From Micromussa lordhowensis (taxonomy: Eukaryota; Cnidaria; Anthozoa; Scleractinia; Lobophylliidae), in the NCBI GenBank assembly GCA_964020085.1, contig OZ026595.1, positions 21,206,653-21,270,652 of the forward strand: DNA of 64,000 bases. The letters run 5' to 3'. The position numbers were made by a program, and so were the translations under genes. Position 1 is the first letter of the stretch; the number at the start of each line of letters is the position of its first letter. Under the pieces are notes generated by a model, which saw nothing but the letters and a program-made list of their open reading frames with translations, searched no databases and was not told the origin of the DNA. This document shows positions 59,365 through 64,000 of the stretch, piece by piece.

Positions 59365-62300
59365 TTACTACTTATATAGCGCTATTTACAATAAAAAGAT
59401 CAATAGCGCTTTACAATTAATGTCTCTAAGCTATTAAAAATTAAAAAGAAAAATTACAATTCAAATTGGCTATATAAAATAAATCTCGACTACATTGAAG
59501 ATTGAAAATTAAAAATAACAGTTCAATTTGACTATATAAAATAGATTGAAATTCATACTTATTGAAAAAATTGCCTAAAAAGAAGAGTCTTAATTGAATT
59601 CTTAAAAAATTTCTACAGATTCAATTGTGCGTAATTTCAATGGTAATTCGTTCCAGAGATGCGGAGCAGCCGCCTGGAATGCACGTTCACCCAGGGTTGA
59701 AAGCATCTTGCCTCTAGGTGGCTCTAATAAAATGCCAGAGTTAGATCTAATATTGTACGAGGACTTACGTTTGATGACTAAAAGATTGCTAATATACACA
59801 GGTGCGAGGCCATGAATGGCTTTGAAAGCTAATAATAAGATCTTAAACTGTATACGCGCCAGCACTGGTAGCCAGTGTAACTCATAGAGTGCTGGAGTTA
59901 TATGAGAATACTTCCCAATATCCATAATTAATCTGGCGGCAGCATTTTGCACGCGTTGTAACTTAGCTATTTGCTCTTTGGGAAGACCATACAATAAAGC
60001 ATTGCAATAATCTAACCTGCTCGTAATAAATGCGTGTACCAAGGTGAGTAAGCTGTCTCTCGATAAGTACCTCTTAATGCGTCTAATATTATGCAGGTAG
60101 AAAAAACCAGCCTTGCATACATTTGTAATATGGTGACGCATGTTAATATTTGGGTCCAGCCAGCTTCCAAGGTTCTTAACTTGGCAGCTAGGTTTTATCT
60201 CTGAACCACCTACTTTAATATTCAAAGCCTGCAATTTGTTAAGTTGTTGGCGAGTTCCAATAATAATAAACTCAGTCTTATCGTCGTTCAGAAGGAGTCT
60301 GTCGTGGATCAGCCAGCGCCTAATCTTCTCGATACAGCATTCCATCACACGGACTGCATCTTCCTGGGAAGTGTTGTTAATAGGCTTGAAACTCAGATAA
60401 ATCTGTGTGTCATCCGCGTAGCAATGCGCGTGTGGGAGTTGATCCTCGACCACCCTGAATAAGACGGATGCATAGATAAGGAAGAGCAGGGGGCCCAGAC
60501 ATGACCCTTGTGGGACACCACACTCCAGACTAAAGCGCTCTGAGAGAGATCCATCAATGGAAACTCGCTGACCTCTTTTATCCAAGTAGGACTTAAACCA
60601 TTCCAAGGCTAATCCACATATCCCGAGCTCCTCATTCAGACGTGTAAGGAGGATGTTATGATTAACCGTATCGAAGGCGGCGCTAAGGTCAAGCATTACC
60701 AGCAAGGTGACCTCTTGAGTATTCATTTTCATCAGAATATCGTTTGTGACTCTAACAAGAGCCGTTTCCGTGCTATGATTTTTACGATATGCGGACTGGA
60801 ACTCGGGATACAATGAATGAGTCATCATATGGGTGTTTATCTGATCGAACACCACCTTTTCAGTCAGCTTTGAAACATACTGCAGGTTGCTGACAGGTCT
60901 ATAGTTTTTATATAGGAGGTCAAGCCCCGGCTTCTTCAGCAGTGGGAGGACAAGCGCACACTTCCAGTCATCGGCGAATAGCCCAGTCTCCAGTGACAAA
61001 TTGATCATTTTCGTTATGATCGGTAAGAGCGCATCAATGCAATCTATCACCAGGGATGTCGGCATAGGGTCTAGAGAGCAGCTTTTCTTAGCGCTGTTGT
61101 TGATGAGCTTGCGAACCTCTTCTTCCGTAAGGCGGTTGAATTTACTAAAAGGGGGAGATGATACTGGGGAGTAATCATCAGGGAGTGATGGTAGCCCTTG
61201 TGCCATGTTATCAAGATTGGAACCGATGGTCTCAATTTTCTGGATAAAGAAAGTTCCCAGTTGATTCGCCAATCTAATGTTATCATCCAGAGGTGGATAC
61301 ACCGCCCTGTTATCCCCCTGGTTGAGTAGCTTCTTCGCTGCCGAGAATAAGTGGCGCTGACTGCTGCTATTATCCTGGATGAAATTATGATAGAATTTGC
61401 GTCTAGCTTCGTTCATCAAAGCATTCGTATTGTTCTTTTTTGCTTTGTACGCTAGCATATCCTCTCTAGAGCCAGTTCGTCGCCACTTCCTCTCAGCCTT
61501 CCGTTTCTCCCGCCTTGCTACCTTGATTTCCTCATCAAACCAAGGGACTAATGGCCTAGAGCGTATCACTTTTGTACGCAATGGCGCGTGCCGGTCAAGA
61601 GCTTGAGTTAAGGTCGTGTTATAGCTGTTAACAAGTTCATCAAGCGTATCCGGGGTGCTTTTGCAGAGCTCAGAAAGCAATAGATCACTCTGAAGCTTTT
61701 TCCTGTCAATGTCAACTCCTGATTTATCATTAGTCTCATTTCACAACCTTACTCTTACACTCAAAAAAGATCATGTTTAAGTATGTTCTTACCGCTAGTG
61801 GAACAAAGACAAATTGTAAAAGGGCTTCTATTCCAGACTCCGGTATTTTACACTGTATGGGAAGCGTAGGAATGGCACTAGCTAAGGCCACGAGAGCTCT
61901 GGCAAGGCACGTGACTTTCTTGCACCAATCGGCGTCGTTACAGAGAGCTGACAGTCGGTCAGGAGCCAGATAGAAGCAATGTATTTTAGAGGAATTTTCA
62001 CTGTCTGGAATTAAAACAAAGGTGTAAGTTAACAACTCTTTAACGGAACCACGTCACACTTTGTTTGTCCGTCCATGTAAAAGTTGTTTGTCCGTTAATT
62101 TAAAAGTTTAGCCTAAATTTTTCAAGTTAGTTGTTTGTAAGCCGTGTTGATCTTCTCCATCCTTGGCCCTTTATGGTGTTTTTCTATCTTAGAAAAATAC
62201 TATTTTCAGGTTTTCTTCAATTTACAGGTAATAAATAACTCAAAATGTCGTGACTGAGCTCCTTTAAGTAGCAGGCCGTGATCATGAACGGCAATTCTCC

Positions 62301-63925
62301 TTACTCTTCTTTCTATTTTGGTTCTGAGAATTTGGTGGTACATCAAGACAATATTCCCTTGTTGATGATTGTCTAATTTCTTCTCATCTGTCTTTCTAAC
62401 AATGTACTTAGCATCGTGCGGACTAAAATGAAAATTACTCGCTAATCACACCAGGCCCCGGTTGTTCGAAAGGTGGGTAGCGTGGTTTGCTTTCTTAACA
62501 CTTATCCACTGGATAGCGATTTATCCGCTGGATGGGGATTAATAGAGATGGACCCAGTTGTTCAAAGGGTGGATAACGCTATTCACGGGAAAAATCGCTA
62601 TGATATCTATTGGATATTGAAGGTTCAACCGTAAAATTTCCCGGTGGCTATTTCTACCTTAGTAAACTATTGTTAATAAAGTCCATGCTGTACGTTACAA
62701 AATTACAGTAGGCTACACGCTTTGACCAATCACAATTAGTAGAATTCTATTAGTATACTAATGCAAATGCTGTAATCTGATTGGCTGAGCCATTGAACAC
62801 TATCAGTGGCTTGTTGTGGTCGACAAAAGTGTAACGTTTCTTCGTTTCGCTTAAGTTTTGAAATAACATTTAGAAACAAATGAATAAACAAAATTTTAAA
62901 AGGAGAGGATTTACGGTTTCTTGAATTAAAAAAGCCCGAACGTTTTGATAGAAACTGATAAGCGCGCGTACACAACTGCAAACTGCAATTAATTCAGTTC
63001 GTGCGAGTTAACTCTCTAAAGCGTGAAGTTTAAAACTAACGAGAAATAATTGGAATCGTTATTTGAAGGAAATTTCAGTTAGAATTCTACTAAAACGATT
63101 AGAATATTCGCTCTCGATTTCTACGAGGTGAGCTCACAATCTAATTGTTAATAAGTGTTGTTTTTACCTTTGAAGGTCCGAGTTCTCACGATATCCTTAG
63201 CAACTTGATCCATTTGGGAGATCAAAGTAAGTTTGGAAACCAGCAATAAATGATCAATGTCTGTGTTTTCAAAGTTCTCTGTATTGGTGAATAAAGCACT
63301 TGGTACTCCCTGAAAAAAAAAATAGAAAGAAAAGTTGGTTTTGTTTTGTTTTGTTTTGTTTTTCCGGCTTTTAGTGAAAAAATGCCATGGATGACCTAAG
63401 GAAGAAGATAACTGGAATCCAGAAATCTGTATTACAAGATACATGGGTTATTGACCAAACGTGAGGTCAAGATGACTGGGTATTGGCTGAGTTCTTTTTT
63501 GGCATGCTAAGTGTCGGAGATTTATGGGTTATATAAGATGATTGATACTGGCCTCGAGTTTATGGACCTCGCCTCCGTTTCGGTCCATAAACAAGCAAGA
63601 AAAGAACTTGGTCCAATATCCAGCCATCTTGACCCAACAGGCTTAGTCAATAAAGGATTTATTCTATGAAGCTAGCCACATCATAAAGTCAATGATGTTT
63701 AGTCACTTCTGTATGGTAACCTCTTCTGTATGGTAACCTCTTTCCACTGGTCTTTTGAAAGCAGGGATGATATACAATCAGTAGACACGAGGAATAACTG
63801 TAGAGAGAGCTTAGGAAAATACACAAAATATAACGTACCTCTGCATTCTGTCTTCGTGCAGATGACATTAGTGTCCTTTCTATGCCACGTAAAACGCATT
63901 CTTCAAGGAGTGAAAGGTCAAAGTC
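46767..63925 (-). CDS. HTT: huntingtin, C-terminal part (23 exons)
   Basis: The exons join in phase to about 988 residues that follow the C-terminal HEAT domain of animal huntingtin in order. Examples beside human: [17 protein letters not shown] / [37 protein letters not shown] / [38 protein letters not shown] / [32 protein letters not shown] / MATWSLSCFFVSAS. Huntingtin is a large cytoplasmic HEAT-repeat scaffold in vesicle transport and autophagy; the C-HEAT region helps bind HAP40. About two thirds of the protein, including any N-terminal glutamine region, lies beyond the right edge. No frameshift or stop is seen. The only doubtful junction is between exons 47989-48078 and 47361-47430. Introns hold a LINE, MITEs and an antisense ORF. 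Human residues are from memory, not an alignment run. Confidence 0.95.
47175..47275. repeat. interspersed repeat, copy also at 63045-63152
   Basis: AATAATTGGAAATCGACATT, TTGAAGGAAATTTAAGTTA and AATCTAATTGTTAA recur with few changes in the intron between exons 1-2 side of the same gene (63045-63152). Confidence 0.65.
47361..47430 (-). CDS. HTT: huntingtin exon (window exon 22), 5' end uncertain
   Basis: Reads [20 protein letters not shown] to the donor CAG|GTAAGA. The AG at GGGAAG|AATGGG fits the phase of the previous exon; the stronger-looking TATATAG|TGGGAAG seven bases upstream does not. Confidence 0.85.
47989..48078 (-). CDS. HTT: huntingtin exon (window exon 21), 3' end uncertain
   Basis: Starts in phase 2 after [28 protein letters not shown] then KWIRALYP. 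The best in-frame donor is the weak AA|GTTGTC. Confidence 0.85.
48154..48277. mobile_element. palindromic MITE in a huntingtin intron
   Basis: GCCGCTTTTTGCTCTCTCAG pairs with GCAGAGAGAGCAAAAAGGC; TTTCAAGTC against TTAGTTTCAAGC extends it imperfectly. Confidence 0.65.
48636..48718 (-). CDS. HTT: huntingtin exon (window exon 20)
   Basis: Phase 0-2 after CATCAG, donor [29 protein letters not shown] matches human [20 protein letters not shown]. Confidence 0.92.
49520..49682 (-). CDS. HTT: huntingtin exon (window exon 19)
   Basis: Phase 2-0 after TATACAG, donor [27 protein letters not shown] and [20 protein letters not shown] are nearly identical to human. Confidence 0.95.
49824..49935 (-). CDS. 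HTT: huntingtin exon (window exon 18)
   Basis: Phase 1-2 after TTTTACAG, donor CAG|GTTGGT. Ends [15 protein letters not shown], as human VIVAMERVSVLFDR. Confidence 0.9.
50008..50075 (-). CDS. HTT: huntingtin exon (window exon 17)
   Basis: 68 nt, phase 2-1, between GTTACAG and [28 protein letters not shown] matches human SPHRAMAALGLMLTCMYTG. Confidence 0.9.
50563..50708 (-). CDS. HTT: huntingtin exon (window exon 16)
   Basis: Phase 0-2 after TTTGCAG, donor [27 protein letters not shown] and [11 protein letters not shown] match human YHCALRGLERLLL and [11 protein letters not shown]. Confidence 0.93.
51325..51439 (-). CDS. HTT: huntingtin exon (window exon 15)
   Basis: Phase 2-0 after TTTTTCAG, donor [29 protein letters not shown] matches human [20 protein letters not shown]. 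Confidence 0.92.
51623..51738 (-). CDS. HTT: huntingtin exon (window exon 14)
   Basis: Phase 0-2 after CCTGCAG, donor [29 protein letters not shown] matches human [20 protein letters not shown]. Confidence 0.88.
52264..52335 (-). CDS. HTT: huntingtin exon (window exon 13)
   Basis: 24 codons, phase 0-0, donor [27 protein letters not shown] matches human PVSRLLESTLRSSHLPSR. Confidence 0.88.
52756..52911 (-). CDS. HTT: huntingtin exon (window exon 12)
   Basis: 52 codons, phase 0-0, between TTTCCAG and ACG|GTGAGA. Starts [20 protein letters not shown], as human [20 protein letters not shown]. Confidence 0.92.
53047..53205. mobile_element. palindromic MITE (GGTTGTT / GGATAACGCTATCC family)
   Basis: GGGTTGTTACAAAGGTAGATAACGC-like left end and a GTATAGCGTTAACCCGCCTTCGAACAATC-like right end are inverted, around CTATCCAGTGGATAGCG. 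Same family as 10054-10207. Confidence 0.75.
53236..53358. mobile_element. palindromic MITE in a huntingtin intron
   Basis: GGGAAGTTTGGAGAGCAC pairs with GTACTCTCCAAACTTCCC, and ATCGAGTTATGATGC with GCATCATAATTCCTTGAT. Confidence 0.8.
53552..53776 (-). CDS. HTT: huntingtin exon (window exon 11)
   Basis: 75 codons, phase 0-0, between TACCAG and [27 protein letters not shown] matches human IHSCSQFLLELYSRWILP; the acidic Pro-rich insert before it is shorter than in human. Confidence 0.92.
53985..54177 (-). CDS. HTT: huntingtin exon (window exon 10)
   Basis: Phase 2-0 after GTCTTTAG, donor CAG|GTAATA. Reads [20 protein letters not shown] and ends GFHGYTLGQ, as human MSYKLGQ. Confidence 0.85.
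54361..54897 (+). CDS. antisense intronic ORF, 178 codons, unrecognised
   Basis: It is open from ATG to TAG within the huntingtin intron 54178-55201, on the opposite strand. The second half ([20 protein letters not shown] and [20 protein letters not shown]) looks like a soluble helical protein; the first half has a hydrophobic stretch ([16 protein letters not shown]). A second ATG near 54559 would give only the protein-like half. Neither splice sites nor a known family were found; it could be chance or a transposon remnant. Confidence 0.3.
   Translation: MGIDSFSRFQRRNICMSCINKATSVLDEDLTRLPGIWILFQLLHIICDTTRFAYPVQHIATNSSSTMPLTKVSFFPALNVSEQTKRIQRMLTELQVLVSERNTERKYPIQLEVVTQTVRNDSTSEIKYFDYTRKFRMKFNKLLDATDHPQIKGASPRRAHREMMTLSTSMFVSHNPIM
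55202..55356 (-). CDS. HTT: huntingtin exon (window exon 9)
   Basis: Phase 0-2 after ATTCTAG, donor [29 protein letters not shown] corresponds to human [20 protein letters not shown]. Confidence 0.88.
55850..55935. repeat. interspersed repeat, copy also at 14980-15115
   Basis: AATAAAAACGCTCCA, ACCATGATGGCTACGCTAAT and AATTGCGTTATCCAATATC match GATGGCTAAGCCAATAAAA and neighbouring sequence at 14980-15115. Confidence 0.5.
56042..56133 (-). CDS. HTT: huntingtin exon (window exon 8)
   Basis: Phase 1-0, between CACTCTAG and GAG|GTATGT. Reads [20 protein letters not shown]. Confidence 0.92.
56631..56945 (-). CDS. HTT: huntingtin exon (window exon 7)
   Basis: The longest exon here (315 nt), phase 1-1, between TTCGTAG and [30 protein letters not shown] is nearly identical to human. 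Confidence 0.93.
57033..57104 (-). CDS. HTT: huntingtin exon (window exon 6), acidic
   Basis: 72 nt, phase 1-1, donor ATG|GTACGG. Reads [20 protein letters not shown], matching the acidic stretch of human huntingtin at this place. Confidence 0.75.
57517..57613 (-). CDS. HTT: huntingtin exon (window exon 5)
   Basis: Phase 0-1 after ATTACAG, donor [29 protein letters not shown] resembles human EFVTHACSLIYCVHFILEAV. Confidence 0.8.
58128..58205 (-). CDS. HTT: huntingtin exon (window exon 4)
   Basis: 26 codons, phase 0-0, between TGGCAG and AAG|GTAATC. Reads [20 protein letters not shown]. Placed by phase and position; the homology is weak. Confidence 0.65.
58447..58595. mobile_element. palindromic MITE in a huntingtin intron
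   Basis: ACTTTTTCCGTGTTTACATA pairs with TACGTAGACACGGAAAAAGT. A third partial copy of the arm (TAGATAAGAGTATGTAAACAC) lies at 58364-58384. Confidence 0.7.
59306..59363. repeat. (AAT)n microsatellite
   Basis: About 19 uninterrupted AAT units on the + strand form the 3' tail of the LINE. Confidence 0.97.
59602..61735 (-). CDS. LINE ORF2: reverse transcriptase, no endonuclease
   Basis: An open frame of 692 codons counted from 61680, extendable to 61735. RT motifs in order: [18 protein letters not shown] (motif A, about 328-345), [17 protein letters not shown] (motif B, about 387-403), [12 protein letters not shown] (motif C, YADD at about 421-424). The C-terminal block [14 protein letters not shown] and the final WNELP are CR1/L2-like. 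It reverse-transcribes element RNA at the target site when complete. Without the endonuclease domain the copy is not autonomous, but the frame has no stop, so the insertion is young. Confidence 0.92.
61793..62004 (-). CDS. HTT: huntingtin exon (window exon 3)
   Basis: Phase 1-0 after ATTCCAG, donor GCG|GTAAGA. Reads [20 protein letters not shown], in the region of human IVKFVVATLEALSWHLI. The LINE lies just downstream in the next intron. Confidence 0.85.
62455..62640. mobile_element. two partial copies of the GGTTGTTCAAA / GGATAACGCTATCC MITE
   Basis: CCCCGGTTGTTCGAAAGGTG starts one partial copy and AGTTGTTCAAAGGGTGGATA a second about 90 bp later, both facing the same way. Confidence 0.65.
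63045..63152. repeat. interspersed repeat, copy also at 47175-47275
   Basis: AATAATTGGAATCGTTATTT, TTGAAGGAAATTTCAGTTAG and AATCTAATTGTTAA match the other copy, with an extra GATTAGAATATTCGC inside. Confidence 0.65.
63168..63309 (-). CDS. HTT: huntingtin exon (window exon 2)
   Basis: Phase 0-1 after a long T-run and [23 protein letters not shown] matches human YLVVVSKL..KEKDIVK. Donor AAAG|GTAAAA. Confidence 0.85.
63839..63925 (-). CDS. HTT: huntingtin exon (window exon 1)
   Basis: Phase 0-0, donor GAG|GTACGT. Reads [20 protein letters not shown], equivalent to human FQLELLGPCLSLGMSEI. Confidence 0.75.
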
Positions 63926-64000
63926 CTTGGATTAATTAAGAATGGTATGTCATCAAATACGTAAAGCCCGATAAAAAAATAAGATCCATGACCACATTAT

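Larger units (their letters stand above)
59300..61740 (-). mobile_element. CR1/L2-like LINE, 5'-truncated, in a huntingtin intron
   Basis: It runs in the same direction as huntingtin. From its 5' side: ORF2 without the endonuclease, a 3' UTR containing AGCGCTATTTACAA, and an (AAT)n tail at 59306-59363. The truncation lies only about 50 bp past the donor of window exon 3. Confidence 0.85.

Noticed and set aside
59216..59437. 73-codon ORF with a long Ile run
   Set aside because: It is only the (AAT)n microsatellite tail of the LINE read in one frame.
59627..61606. Several + strand ORFs of 60-86 codons
   Set aside because: They are shadows of the LINE reverse transcriptase on the opposite strand.
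1..64000. CRISPR arrays, prokaryotic operons, tRNA or rRNA genes
   Set aside because: No regularly spaced repeats, no ribosome-binding-site-led ORF chains and no tRNA/rRNA landmarks were found; the window is eukaryotic.

Overview
The window is animal nuclear DNA: intron-rich genes with GT/AG junctions, about 38-40% GC by eye, and introns packed with short inverted-repeat elements. Huntingtin, short-loop class A GPCRs, discoidin/C-type-lectin/PAN proteins, Penelope-like elements with hammerhead motifs and the GGTTGTTCAAA..GGATAACGCTATCC element fit an anthozoan cnidarian, most likely a stony coral. The species cannot be named from sequence alone.

Left part (333-13449, + strand): one long multi-domain gene rebuilt from splice-phase continuity. 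Its order is two F5/8C (discoidin) domains, short phase-1 linker exons, a C-type lectin domain with an EPN motif, a LamG/ConA-like domain, about 800 residues of unrecognised sequence, then a Gly/Ala-rich hydrophobic C-terminal part over several exons. It carries an 8-bp tandem duplication that shifts the frame, an in-frame TAA, a palindromic element at a splice acceptor and a LINE fragment inside coding sequence. It is therefore a recently damaged copy, a disrupted allele, or partly an assembly error.

Middle-left (13.5-24.4 kb): a transposon and pseudogene graveyard. It holds a small Harbinger-like element with a MADF/Myb-like ORF, a hammerhead ribozyme motif, Penelope-like pieces in inverted arrangement with further hammerhead motifs, a decayed hAT/ZMYM1-like transposase, a two-exon pentraxin pseudogene and a Penelope GIY-YIG fragment.

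Middle (27.3-36.1 kb): two intronless paralogous class A GPCR genes on the + strand, 6.8 kb apart, with a decayed PIF/Harbinger element between them.

36.5-46 kb: a 1.48-kb element with terminal inverted repeats, several MITEs, and a four-exon gene (40693-43585, +) for a secreted protein with signal peptide, C-type lectin domain and PAN/Apple domain. Its last exon has no start codon and is easily overlooked.

Right part (63925 down to 46767, - strand): 23 exons of huntingtin, covering about 988 C-terminal residues and the stop. The N-terminal part lies beyond the right edge. Its introns host a 5'-truncated CR1/L2-like LINE with a 692-codon intact reverse transcriptase frame, several MITEs and an antisense 178-codon ORF.

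No tRNA, rRNA or CRISPR array was recognised. Exon ends were read by eye from splice consensus, phase and homology; none was tested with transcripts.
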